From assembly GCF_004027225.2 (NCBI RefSeq), contig NC_044282.2, positions 61,734,725 to 61,798,724 on the forward strand: 64,000 nucleotides of DNA. The letters are read 5' to 3'. This stretch comes from Strigops habroptila (Eukaryota; Chordata; Aves; Psittaciformes; Psittacidae). This document shows, piece by piece, positions 41,973 through 54,500 of this stretch (position 1 is its first letter; each line of letters starts with the position of its first letter). The notes under the pieces are model-generated. The model did no database searches. It worked only from the letters and a program-made list of their open reading frames with translations, and was not told the DNA's origin. The position numbers and the translations under genes were made by a program.

Positions 41973-44900
41973 CTGTGGAAGAGAAAGGCATAGGGATGTT
42001 AGGTGTACGACCTGGTGTACGACCATGAAGCTCAACCAGTGTCTTCCCACCACCACCACCCCAGGAGCCGAGAAAGCAGCTCTCTGCTGCTCCAGCATTC
42101 CCATGTGCCGAGACCCCTTGGGGACACAGGGACAGCAGCATGCCTGAACACCTCACCCCACACCCTCAACTCTTGTCTTTACAGTCATTTCTAAACTCCT
42201 CTGGAGAAAAAAAAAAAAGGACGAACCAGCTCCAAGGAAACCCCACGGACATAGTCAGGACAGCCCCTTGAGCCAACACTGGCACACACTCCGGAGGCCA
42301 TCGCAGCTATACCCTTCCACCACGCTAAAACCGGCCGTTGGTGCTCTTCAACCTTGACCTCTAGACTTGGGCCTGTGCCCAGCGCAGTGCTGCAACTCCC
42401 CTGCCTGCGCCCCGGCAGGGGACAAAAGCCCTCCAGCAGCAAAAGGCAGTGCCCTTTCTCAGCTGGTATTCCCATGGCCCCCTTTTCTGGAGCTCTCGTA
42501 CTTTTGGGAAAGGTTTCTCCACGCTTGCAGCTCATGCCCAGCCAGGGTTTGTCTGGCGACAAAACAGGAGCATCCTCCTGCCTTGCTTTATTAGAAAAGG
42601 AACTATTTGGAGCATTTTTATCCTAAACTGTCCCTCTGTAACTCTGTAAACTATTTTTCCCCCCCTTTCCCCCTGACATAGATTTTCCTCCTGTTAGTGC
42701 AGCTCTGCAAGCAAGCCTATCCAGAGCCTGGCTCATTTCTTTGGGTCAGGAGATTTTACTATTGTTTTAGAAAAAACAAGTGTTTACAAGTTTCCCTAAA
42801 AGCAAGGGACATCCAGGCCTGGGGAGAGATGTTTCATCCCGCCCTGATAAATCCAATGGCCCTAGCAGCACACACTGTCCTGCTCTGTCCCATCCTCCTC
42901 CCAGTGTCTCCTCCACTGCAATACCAAGGAGCACAGGAAGTGAGGATCCACACTGCAGCGAGGCCAAAGAGGATGGTGCCTGGGGATTGGGAGGAGGGTG
43001 AAGAGGGAGAGGAGGCAAGAGGCTTGGTGCAGCCCTGTGTCTTAGGGTGAACCGTAAAAGCCACACGCTTTTGTACCACAACAAACCCACCACCTTTGTC
43101 ACCCTGCCTGGGCTTGTGAGCGAGTGCCACCCAACCAGCCAGGGACCGCGGGTGTCTGGTTGGAGAGTAACCTGGGATACCGGGAATCCAAGTCTGAGGA
43201 GCTGCTGCTTGTGCAAGAGGGAGGATCGACCCTGAGCTGCCAGGCCCTTGTACCCAGGCCCTCTCCTCCTTGAACAGGATCACTGTCACGAAGCGACAGT
43301 GTTTTAATAGCAAATGCCACATTATTTTGTGTTTACTCAGTGAGGTTTTTTGGTTTACGCAGCACTCTCTTGCACGCTATCTTGGATGAGAAAAGTTTCC
43401 TGACAAGGGAAGGGGAGCTTGTTGCTCCTCTTGATCTCCAGCCATCCCAGGAAGGGTTACTTACTCCAAGCCATGTCCCACTTCAAAGGACACCCAAGAT
43501 TTACAAGCAGTGGTATGAATGACCGTATGTTATTCAGCTCAGCTCGCTTTGTCCTCCCCCAAAATCCCACTGTCCCCAAGTAGAAAATTAACAGCTATTT
43601 AGGAGCCAAAAGAATAGAGCAGGGAGAGAGGGAGAGGGTGTGAAACGGATGGAGGTTTGTTGGGGAGAGCACCTCATGCCAGGGCTGCCCAGCCCACAGT
43701 GCACAGGGACTTCACCACTGCCATATTCCCACCGGAACAGGACAGGAGGCCGCGGCAGCCGGCCAAGCAGAGCCACTCCCTGGGCTTCCCTCTCATCTCA
43801 CCCTGTCTGAGGAACATGCCAGATTTTGCAGCACACAGGCATCACTGGAGGATGCTCCTGGGACCACTCTGTCTGATAAGGTCTTTTTTTTTTTCCACGG
43901 TACATGTGTTGTGATGAACATGGGTGACCTGGCCAAGCAGCTCTGCTCCCAGATCTACACGCCCAATTTGGACTTTCCAATCCAAAAGGAGACCAAAAGG
44001 GCTGACAGGCGGACACAACAGTTTGTCTCAAATCCCAGAGTGAAGCTGCAGCAAAGCCCCTCCATGGGCATTAACCACCAGACCACATTTCCTCCCACAT
44101 CACCTTAAACCCTCGCTCTCAGATACCCTAGGCACTGGGAACTGCCCCTCCAAGGGCTCAGGGAGTCAACACGGCAACGTCGGTGCCACCACTACATGAA
44201 AAACAGCGCCGAACCTCCACCGCCTCCCCGATGGTCAGCGCACACCGGTTTGAAGGCAGCACTTGGCCAGTGGCCAGATGTGGGGAGGGCAACACCAAAG
44301 GTGGGAAGCTGCTTCTCATTTCCTTCGTGGTTTCATATCGCCTTCCCTTTCCTTCCTCCCCCAGTCCACGGGGGGGGGAGTGGAAAGGAGGAAAGAGGCG
44401 CGCTTGCAGCCAGGGGGGAAGAAAACCTTCCCAAAAGCCGCTCAACAGTCACATCTGCTTCCAGCAGACCTTTGAATGCCAGACCCATTTTGACACTCAG
44501 CCCATAGCCGAGGGTGACAATACCAATGCCAAAAAATCCTTCTCCCTCCCTACCCATGCCCCAAAACACAAAGCAAGAGGAGCAAGAGTGGGGAGGGGAT
44601 CAGCGGCGCAGGCGGAGCCAGGAGGCCACGCTGCTGCCGCCGCCGCAAGCCCTCCCAGCTGTTAGCAATCACGCGCCGCAGGGGTCAGAGCCGGCACAGA
44701 TCCCAAATTATTTCTTGCTTCAATGCCGGGCGTGTATTTTGGACGGCGTTTTTCCAGCTCTTGCCGGGGGAAAACGTCAGCCCCTGTTCCTACCGGTGTT
44801 GCTGCCGCTAGCAGAGCAAAGCCTGGGTGGAGGTTTTGGGAAAGCGGGTGTCCCGTTTGGCAAATGAGGAATGCTCCGCTTAGCAAGCAGGAAGGTCAGG

Positions 44901-46258
44901 GGGCCGTGACAAAGCGGGGAGGGTGCCCCGGCGCTCACCCTGGTTGCTGTTTGTCCAGGGTTTGCTGAGAGAAACACAACTCCTGCACCCATGGTGCTGC
45001 ACAAATCAGGACCACCAGCACAAATCCCCTCTCCAAAGAATGTGCAGTTACAGCACACCCCATTTTTTTTTAGGGATAAATGCTAGTAGGTTCCCTCAAA
45101 TCCGGCCTAACTTCTGCCACAGATCAGCAACCTGGACCACAAAGTCCACCCTGGAAGAGACCGCAAACGCTGCAATAACCAATAATAAACCTCAGGTTTT
45201 CATCCTCTCTTGCAGCCCATGGTTTCCAAAAAGCCACTTCTCACTCCAAAATGTCCCAAAGCCCTTTACAAACCGCACTCCGGCCCCACGCCTGTTGGCA
45301 CTTGTGACAAGATATCTGCACGGAGTGGTTTGTAAAGTTTGGGCCTTTATTAAAAATAATAAGTAACAGGATCTACTGACCCCGAGACAGAGCCAAACCC
45401 ACCCGCGACCTAACCCTCACAGACGGTAATACAAAACAGGCGCTTTCCCAGAGAGTTTCCTCCTAATCCCGCCTCAGTGCTCATCACAGCTTGGGTTACG
45501 CCCGCGGACGTGTCACCCCGGGCTGCACCGTATCCCCGTCGGCAGCACCAGGACGGGCTCCCCGACCCTCACCCATGCCGGGGGATTCAGGAGGAAAACG
45601 CTTTCGGAGAACGCCCTCCTGCCTAAAAATGTTTTTTTCTGGTGCAGGCAGGAATGCCGGTGCAGGCAAAGCGACTTCCCCAGGCACTGGCGGGACGGTG
45701 TGTGCCGGCAGCGAGGGCAGCCAGGAAGGAAAGGGCGGGAGTTTGCAGCTTTCTGGGAGCGGTGCCGGCGGAGTGTGACTTGAAGCCATCGCACGGGGAC
45801 CGGGACGAGCGCGCAGGAGGAGACAGGGCATGCACGGCATGTGTGCGTGCATGCGTGTGCAGGGCCCGCGGCCGTGCGGGCTGGCAGGGCACGTGGGGAA
45901 GATGGCAGGGCCAGAGGCAGGGGAGGAGGAGGGGTGTGCCCGGGCCTGCCGCGGAGGGCGGCACCGGGCAGGGCACGTGTGCGCGGGGCGGGCTGCGGCG
46001 GGCACGCACGGGGAGAGGCGAGGGGGTGCACACCGGGCAGGCCGGGGGGCGGGGCATGCACCGGGCCGGGGGGGGTACAGACACCGGGGAGGGTGTGCAT
46101 GCACCGTGCCGGCTCGGGGAGGGGGGGCAGGCACGCACCAAGCAGGGCTCGGCGGGGTGCTCGCACCGGCGGACGGCAGAGACGCGGCGCGGAGAGAGGG
46201 TGGCAGAGCCGGCTGCCTCCCGGAGGGGGGAGCGGGCGCGGCGCGGCTCAGCGCTTAC
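41973..46258 (-). other. ZNF395: ZNF395 intron 1
   Basis: About 4.3 kb without a supportable coding exon. A possible alternative leader exon is hinted at by a consensus donor (CAGG|GTGAGC) on the minus strand ending at 44939. Confidence 0.5.
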
Positions 46259-46960
46259 CTCCGTCGCGGCTCCCGCCCTCCTCCCCCGCCGCAGCTTGTT
46301 TTGAAATCCGTGTCCCCGCCGCAGCCGGCTCACGTACGCGGCGGCCCCAGGCTGGAGCCCCGCCGGGCGGGGCGGGGAGGAGCCGGGGCCGGGGGAGGCG
46401 CGGCCGGGCCCGGCCGGGCGGGAACCGCAGCTCCCGCGCGCGGGTTTTTTATTATTATTATTATTTGGCCTTTTTTCCCTTTTTTTCCCCCCGGTAATAC
46501 CGGGCGGGGTGCAGGGAGAGGGAAGAAGGGAGGGGGGTCCGGCCGTGCAGGGGATGCCCGGTGCCGCCACCCCGCTACTCACAGCGTCCGGGGAGCCCCG
46601 CTCCGTGCCTCGCCGCCGGCCGGGTTAAAGCTCCCGGGGCCGGGCTGGTGTAAACAACCTCCCCACATGCTCGGCCCCTTCCTGCGCATTGGCTCCGCGG
46701 CTCCCTTTAAATGCACGCCCCCGCCGCCCAGCCCCAGCCCGGCCCGGGGGATGCCGGCGCTGCCCGTGCGCTGCAGGGGAAAGGCGGGCGAGGGTGGGCG
46801 CATCCCCTCCCGGCTTCCCTTCGAGCCGGGCCGGCTCCCGGCGGGTAGGGGGAGGCGCCGCTGCTCCCTGGGGCTCCGCCGTTTACCGCAGGTCTGCGGC
46901 CGGGGCCTCGCGGTTTACATTTAACGGGCCCTACAGCTAATTTCTCCTCATTAGGAGGGG
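45500..46960. promoter_or_regulatory. ZNF395: CpG-island promoter of ZNF395
   Basis: A long CpG-dense block. Two minus-strand donors could end alternative untranslated first exons: GGAG|GTAAGC at 46259 and CGCT|GTGAGT at 46583. Either could splice to the exon at 41972. The block also contains degenerate G-rich tandem sequence at 45950-46150. The long G/R/P-rich open frames in this segment are composition artefacts. Confidence 0.65.
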
Positions 46961-46999
46961 ACGTTACCATGATCCCGGCTCCAGTCCCCGCCACTGCGT

Positions 47000-48110
47000 G
47001 ACCGCAGACAAACCTCGACGGTTTCTGTTCCACCGGAGCAGCTTCACCGATCTCACCGGGTCTGTTTAGTAATAAGGGAGAATTAAATTAATACCGGTGG
47101 TGCTCCTTCTGGGGTTTGTTTCGGGTGCTGAATTTCCCTCTTCCACCCCCCCCACCCCTGAAAGCCTCGACTTCTGGGTTCCCCATGACAAAAATTCCCA
47201 CTTTTGCTGCTTGTTCATTTACAGCTAATTATAAAATTAATGGACAAACACAGCGGCCAACACACTTTTGGGCTTTACTTGGGACCCCCGCGGCCAAATA
47301 CCGATTCATACCTCCTGGGATAAAAAGCACTTCCCCCTGTTGAAGGGCTGCTCACAACCAGCCTGTTCACCTTTAAAACCTCGGTACAGCCAAGGCGATT
47401 TGTTTTAGTGTGTGTCAGCCAGCAGAGACAAATGCTGGGCCTATTGCCAGCTTAAAAAAGAAGTGTATTTTTACCACCAACTAATATTCAGAACGCAGCT
47501 GCGTTTTTACTACGGTTGTCCAAGGTAAATTGTTGGGACAGGATGGGGTTATCATCTACTCGTTGTTTAAAAACTGAAACCTGTCTTGTCTGTATAAGGT
47601 CTCTAGTATTCCTAGTATTTTTTTGTCCAGTATAAATAAGGTGCCTTCTCCAAAGCACCCAAACAGGAGCCAAAATCATCTGTGTCCAGCAATGCTCCTA
47701 TAAATTTCCTCCCAAGCTCCTCAGACTTGGATTTCTAAGCCACCTCGATACCTGTTAAAATGAAAAGTGAGTTATTACATATGCAGATGAGGGCAGGTGC
47801 CTACGAAATCCCTTGCCCGGCAGTCTCACGCACGTTAGGAGGCAGCTTGCTCCACAGAGACGTGCTGCTACAACACACGAGTCGAGGCGTTTCAAAGCAG
47901 CCGGGACTGGGGGCCAGGAGGGCACTGCACACCCCACCAGCCACAGCAGAGGCCAGGAGGTGCAGCGGGAGGACAGGAGCAGGGCTGGCCATGGGCAGCA
48001 CCCCCGTGGCCAGTGGGCACTGGCTGCCCTGGGGAAAGGAGCTGGTGGGTGGTGGTGGGGTGCCTGGGCCCTGTTCCTCAGAGGGAGGTGGTATCAGTCA
48101 TTTTCTGCTG
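47000..48110. other. Region upstream of the ZNF395 promoter
   Basis: No exon or clear repeat is supported. Composition falls from CpG-rich to average within a few hundred bases. Confidence 0.45.
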
Positions 48111-48840
48111 GCCTCACAAGCAGCCACGGCTGCCCCTCATCTCCATGGCCACCCTCTCCCCCCCGAGTGGTCTCACACTACATCGACACCCCTCATCTCC
48201 TGCCATGGTGGCCCCCTAACGCCCTGTGGCCATTATGTCTCACCCCTACCCTTCATCTCCTGTCATGGCCACCACCCCTCAACTGTCATGCCACCCCTCA
48301 TGATCTCCACTCACAGCCATCCCCATCTCATAGAATCAATGCAGGTTGGTAAAGACCTTTAAGATCATCAAGTCCAACCATTACCCCAGGACTGCCAAGT
48401 CCACCAGTAAACCATGTCACTAGCGGCAAACTGATCTCCCCTCAAGATCTCCTGTCATGGCTGCCCCTCATGATCTATACTCACCGCCACCCCTCTTCTT
48501 CCCCCCATAGCAGCCCACACTGTATAGCTGCCACCTCTACCCCTCACGACTACACCTTATCTCCCCTCACAATCTCACGACTGCCCCTACCCCTCACCTC
48601 CCCTTACGGTGTCCCCTTATGGCCACCTCTCATCTCTCCTCAAGATCTCCCCTCATAGCCACCCCTCATGCCCTACAGCTGCCCCTCACACCTCATGGCT
48701 GCCCCTCCCCTTACGGCTACCCCTTACCACTCATGGCCGCCCCTCCTCTCCCCTCACACCCCATGGCCGCCCCTCCTCTCCCCTCACGACTGCCCCTCAC
48801 CCCTCATGGCCGCCCCCCCCCTCCCCGCTCCCCCTCCCGC
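48110..48840. repeat. Degenerate CCCCTCATGGCC-type tandem sequence
   Basis: Words such as CCCCTCATGGCCGCC, CTCCCCTCA and TCATCTCC recur across the segment, interrupted by the CR1 piece at 48328-48425. This looks like a decayed minisatellite next to the CpG island. Confidence 0.65.
48328..48425 (-). repeat. CR1 3' fragment, reverse orientation
   Basis: The segment contains TAGAATCAATGCAGGTTGG and CTTTAAGATCATCAAGTCC, the typical reverse-complement 3' end of another CR1 subfamily. Confidence 0.85.
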
Positions 48841-49620
48841 CGACTGACGTCCCTGACGCGCCCCCGGCGCTGGCGGGAACGGCGCGTGCCCTGCCCGGCC
48901 CCCCCCCCCGCCCGCGCTGACTACGTGCAGTTCCCCACGAGACGGCCGCGCGCGCCCCCCGGCCAGGGAACAGCCCGCCCGGCACGTTCGCGCCCCCGTT
49001 CGCGGAGGGGGGTTGTGGAGCCAATCGGCGAGCGGCAGGCGAGCCGGAACGAACCAATGAGAGGAGGCGGCGCCGCTCGGAGGCCAATACGCGATGGGTT
49101 GTGGGGAGAGACCCCGCCCCTCCCCGGCACCCCTCAGCGGCGCTGCGGCGGAGCGCGGCGCCAGCTCAGGGCCGTTGTGGCGGTGCGGGCAGCGCCGCTC
49201 GCCTTCCCCGGCCCGCGGGGTGGTGCCCGGAGCTGGCCTTCTTCCCGGCAGCCGGCGGGGCTGTGGCTCGGTGCCGGTGGCCCTCCCTTCTTCCCTCCGC
49301 CGGTCGCCCAGGCCAGCGCCTGAGCTGGGGCGGGGGGCGTGGCGGAGGCACCGCTTGGGCCTGGGCGAGCCTCCGAGCCGGGGAGTGTCGGCCATGGGGG
49401 GCCCCTCGGGCGGCGCGCTCCGGCCGGCGTCCGTGAGGGCCCGGCGCGGCCCTGGGCCGCGTTCGCCGCGTTGGAGGGGTGTGCACTCCCTCAGAGGGAT
49501 GGCGGAGCGCTGCCTTCAGCCCGGCGCGGCCGCAGCACAGGCGAGGTGTGGGCGCTCTTCAGAGCGGTGCAGCCCGGCGAACCGGGGAATAAAGAGGGAG
49601 GGAATAAACGTGGTGGCTCA
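48830..49620. promoter_or_regulatory. Orphan CpG-island promoter with three CCAAT boxes
   Basis: A second CpG-dense island with CCAAT boxes at 49021-49025, 49054-49058 and 49084-49088. The boxes are 30-33 bases apart, an NF-Y-type spacing. A transcript on the plus strand could end its first exon at the strong donor 49765|GTAAGTGAG. I recognise no protein. It could drive a lncRNA or an unidentified gene, possibly in both directions. Confidence 0.6.
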
Positions 49621-49765
49621 GCTTCGAGTTGGCGTGTGGGAGCCACAGCTCGTTTTATTTCATGAACAGAGGAGAAAGTTCGGTTAAAGTTTAGGGAAAG
49701 TGATCCTGTGTTTTCATTGTGGTGTTCTCAGTGCAAGAAGCAAGGAGTTAGTGAGCAGCAGCACT

Positions 49766-49774
49766 GTAAGTGAG
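49766..49774 (+). other. Strong splice donor of a putative plus-strand transcript
   Basis: CACT|GTAAGTGAG lies about 0.7 kb downstream of the CCAAT cluster. It is the only sign of transcript structure I can see from this island. Confidence 0.35.
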
Positions 49775-50539
49775 CCTTGCCATGTCTGGGCTGAATACTC
49801 TGCCCAGGCGCACGGTATGGCCACAGCAGCATGGACAGACACTTCCAAAGGCATTTCTTCACCCCTGTGCTTTAGAAAAATCCTTTAAAGCCCACTAAAA
49901 CCTCCATAAATTAGTAGGGGTGATTAAATAATTGCAAAGATCAACTGCCCTAAATACTGCAAAATTCACCAAGACTCTCACCTTAGGACATTTATTTGAT
50001 TAGTTCCTCCCCATCTTTTTATTGTTTCTCATTACACTAATATATTGTCTAGAGTTTGGGGTTGATGTCAGATTACAGTTTAGCTGAAAGTAAACTAAAC
50101 GTTAAATGCAAGGAGAATAAGTACTAATGGTGCCTGTATATAGTCCAGATTTAGAGACTAAGTACAGGTGTAGTATTACATGGAGTGTTTAACAATATAG
50201 TTAAAACAGTGTGTGCATGATCCACTGCTTAAATATCCCAGGTACTTCCTGGGCAGCTTATTCCTTTGTATACCAATAAAACTCACCATGATCGATACTA
50301 GTGAGTAAAGCACATTGACATGTGGGTGAACCTGACCCCCAGACAAGCAGGTCTGTGGCTGGATTTGGAGCTGATGTCCTGTGTGTGGCATCTCTGCCCG
50401 GGTTGTGAGCCAGCGTGGCAGCACTGGTGATGAGCACAGGAACAGCCTTTGAAATCTCGCATGGAGATCGTTTTGTGTAGGGTAGAAGGCTTTTCTGTGG
50501 TTAATAGTCCACTTTTAATCTGGAGAGCATCCGCCTATC

Positions 50540-51570
50540 GTGTTTAATAGCACTAATGACCCTCTAATCCATTAATTTCTTTAGTCCCTTTTTGAACCCT
50601 TTTAATTCGCCCAATCTCCTCCACATCCTGCCCCTGCAGCTTCACCAGGGGCCGATGTGTTACGTGAAAAACTTCCTTTTCTTTGCCTAGGACTTTCTTC
50701 AGTGTCTCAAGCTTTTGTCTTGGGTGTTTACTGCCTAATTAGTCCTTCATCATCCCTGCAGTATTTGTGACTCAGGAGCCCTATCACCTTCTCCCTCCCA
50801 GCCCCACCAGTCACGTCCTTCGCAGACTTTTTTGCTCTTCCCTTACGCAGAAGGTCATTTCTTCCTCTGATTAACCACTATAGCCCTTCTCTGTAACTTT
50901 AGCAGTCTTACCATGTACTTTCAGAGATGGGGTGGATGGATCAGCATCACTCATCAAAATGTGGTATTTTAACCCCCAGCATAATGATGTTTTCTATTTT
51001 GGTTTATATTACTTTTCTAACAGCTGCCAATGTTTGACTTGACTCCTGCTGAGCTGATCTTCTCAGACAACTACCAACAATGACCCCCAAATGTCTTTAT
51101 TTGTGAGCGGTAATAGCTGATTTAGAGCTCATGGCTGTATACGTACAGTTAGCATCATTTTTCCAAGATGTGTTTCTTACTGACACTAAATCACATCTCC
51201 CATTGTATCTCATCACACCGTGCTGTGAGATCTTTCCCTGGTTTCAGGCATGGCCGTTTGGGATAATTTTGCCTGTAAACATTGTCACCTCACTACTCAC
51301 TCCCTGGTTAGATTTTGTAATGATGTGTTGAACAACAGATCACCTGGCCCAGATCCATGAGGGATTCCATCTGTTATCCTCTTGCCTTGGGGAATGGACA
51401 TGAAACTGTTTATTCCTACCCTTGGTTTCTCAAAATGTTTAAGCCAGTTATCTACAGCAGAGGTTTGCTTTCCTATCCCATGAAACCATGGTCACTCAGA
51501 ATTTGATAGGGAATCTCGGTGAATCCCCATGAACTCATAAGGGAAAAATCCCAATTAATATTTAGTGATG
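50540..51570 (-). repeat. Ancient, diverged CR1-family LINE (ancestral amniote type)
   Basis: The order of phrases follows the reverse complement of the old CR1 type common in turtles and crocodilians: 'ccctttttgaaccc', then a 'tactttcagagatggggtgg'-like block, 'ataatgatgttttct', 'acaatgacccccaaatgtct', 'gtaatagctgatttagagct', 'ttgaacaacagatcacctgg' and 'ctgtttattcctacccttgg'. It is much more diverged than the young avian CR1 copies here. Confidence 0.75.
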
Positions 51571-54500
51571 GGTTAGCCTGTTTTATGTAAGTAAAACTAA
51601 GATATGCTTACTTCTGGTGTTTTTTTTTCCTTTTTACTCTTTTTTTATATAGTAGTGTTCCCAATATTGCTATGTATGCTATGTGAGCAACACATCCGAT
51701 TTGTTAATTAATTGTGCAACATTTTAAAACAGAAGGTGGGGAGGAAACACAATGGAAAAAAATGCCATACGTAAAAGAACCATGTCCACAGGATGACTAC
51801 TACAGTTTTAATTTCAAGTAATATTAAATGTTAGTTTGAGTCCCACAATGCTGAGCAGTTGAGGTTTGGCTTGGTTCTACCCACCCATTGCTGCGCCTGG
51901 CATTTTACTTTGGCCTCTGTCCCTCGACCTCAAGAGATTATGACTTTCTGAATACACGAGCTCAGGGTAAACTGCTTAACTGACATTTTGAATCTATTAA
52001 TATCATTAATTTTGTTTTGATAGGAGGTGAATCAGAGCCAAGCCACTGATACCAAATTAACCAAATAAACTGGAGGGGTTTTACTATATTTTCCTGCATG
52101 CTGAGGCTGTTACAGAGGACCGACACATACTGTGATCTGGGCAACTGCAGGCTGGGAAAATCTGGGTCTCAGTCTTAAAAGTTGCTAATTCTTGCAGTCT
52201 TTGGAACGTGATGCTGTTAAAATCTTCATCTCATGGGATCAAGACATTTGAGGAAGAAATGTGGGGAGGGGAGGAGAAAAATAAGTAAATTTGAAGAAAA
52301 AGATGGTGAAGTCGAAGTATGAAAATTTCCTTAAAAGCATCCTCCATGAGTTTGGATGCTGTCTTTTCGGTTTCCTGAGAACAGAAGCTCATCTTCCTGA
52401 TGGCTGCAGTTGCGCTGACTTATGCAAGTCAACCAGTGCATCATTGCTCATCATCCTCTTTCAACCCAAATTGAGCATCCACTGCTGAGACCAGCAGAAG
52501 AGCTAAAAGCCCTCCCAGACTCAAGGCACAGGCACTCACTGAAGTTGCATCTCGTCAGGGCCATCCGTTTGGGAAAACAGACTTCTCCCCTTGTCAGCAT
52601 GGTTAGGTTGGCCACCAGAAGTGAGGAGTCGCTTCTGTGGGACATGGTATCCACCTAAAATGGAGGCTACATCATCTAAAATGATTGCCTTCAACCCTTC
52701 ATTCTTGTGCAACACCTGAACACTTGCTGTATTGTCACACGCAGAGAATATTTGCCTAAAATCCTGCCCTTACCAAAAGCCAGCTGGATTTGGGAGAGTT
52801 TCTTTTGTCTTTTTTCCCCAGTTTCATCTTCAATGGCAACAACAATACTGCTGAATTCAGCAACAGGCCTTGAGGAACACTCACGAAGTCTGGCCACATC
52901 CCCACCACTGAACTCTCCTAGCCCCAGGAGAAGAGTCACTTTATCCCAGCTGCCTCCTAGAAATCATCCCTGGCCCATGCTAACTCTTCACCCATGCCTG
53001 GAAATTGTTTGGAGGCAAGCAAGTTGACCCATGGCAAAGTTATGCTGAGGAATCCCTCACAGTTAGTTTGAGGGATTCCATTGATTTGAAGTTAATCACA
53101 TCTCAACAGGACTTTGATTACTTCATACGCTGCAAGCAATTAATTACCTTCTTAAAGCAAGGCTCGCAAAATCATGCCTTGCAAGGTGGGAGAGACCATG
53201 CAAAATGGTTCATCTCCTCCCGGCTACTTCTGGTGAGCTGAGAACTGTGAGAGGAAGCCCTGGCCGAGCATCGTCTCTTGCAAGAAGCCAATTGCTGGGA
53301 TTCAGGGCACCTGTCTTGCTCATCTCTGTTTTGTAGAGTGTAATTTCTTCCACCATACAGGAAAAGCTGGAGTTGGGCTCTTAGGAGGAGATGTAGTTCT
53401 TGCACGCTGTGGTGAGCAGGCGGTTGGTGGGCTGGAGTGTGTGTCTCTGCGCAGCCTCTGGTTGGGAGCAGGTTGTGTGACCTTCCCAGTGCTGATGCTC
53501 TCAACAAAGTGGAGGGGGAAAAGCCTCCCACATTTACAAGCAGCTACAAACCCTCGCCAGATCCAGAGCCGCTGTGGTAAACATTGTGTGGTTAGAGGCT
53601 GGTCTGGGGAGAGGGGAAGTAGATATCCGCGAAGAATAATTGACGTGCTTATTGGTTTTAAGTGAAATGACCCCATTTTATTTTCTTTTATATTTTCACC
53701 GAGCTGGTTATTGCAACGTGCCTGTTCCAGTCGCTGACACAAAAGCTGGTGCTCTGATCCTAATGCCCTTTTAATGCAATTTTGCCAACTCTCCCATGCG
53801 GAAGCGTATGGGATGCTGAACAGGACATTGGGAGGTGCTTGAAAAGATTATCCGCAAAGCCGTGTACAGCAAAGGGAAACGTGATGTTGGGGGAAGCTTT
53901 CTGCAACACAGTTATCCGCAGCATCTCACATGAGCGGGGGGACCCAGGAAAGCTCCATGGAGGCGGTGGGGTTCATCACGTCAGCATCCACAGAGGAAGC
54001 TTTGACCCACGCACGTCCTGCAGCCTTCAGCCGCTGCTGCGTCGTTTCTGAGTTGCAAGGAGGATGGTGATGTGCCACCGTAATTCCTGGTTATGCAATT
54101 CAGCCAATTGCAATTTTGCTTCCATCCAAACGCCCTCCAGGCTCTTTTCCATGTTATAAACCAAACAGCCTGCAACGTCTCATGTAGAAGGCAGAAACCG
54201 GTGCCCTGGACGCTCGCTTAGTGCTGCGCTCCTGCTTTTTGTTTGTCGGGAATGCTTTTCAGCAGAGCAATCTCAGATGAAACAAAATGCAAGGAGTAAG
54301 CACGTTTTAAAAAGAAATCACTTTTTTTTTTTTGGGGGGGGTGTAATTTCAAAATGAAGAAGGAAGTTTGGCTCCCTGTCCATATATAATACAATAAAGG
54401 GCTCCTGGCTGTTTATGCTTCGTGGCACGGCTGCAAGGAGCGCTCAGCAGCAGCCTGGACGCACTCGGGATTTCCAACTGTAATACAAAAAAGGAAACAG

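Noticed and set aside
45496-46924. Very long G/R/P-rich open frames on both strands of the ZNF395 CpG island
   Set aside because: They are overlapping composition artefacts of CpG-rich DNA, with no family similarity and no splice-site logic.
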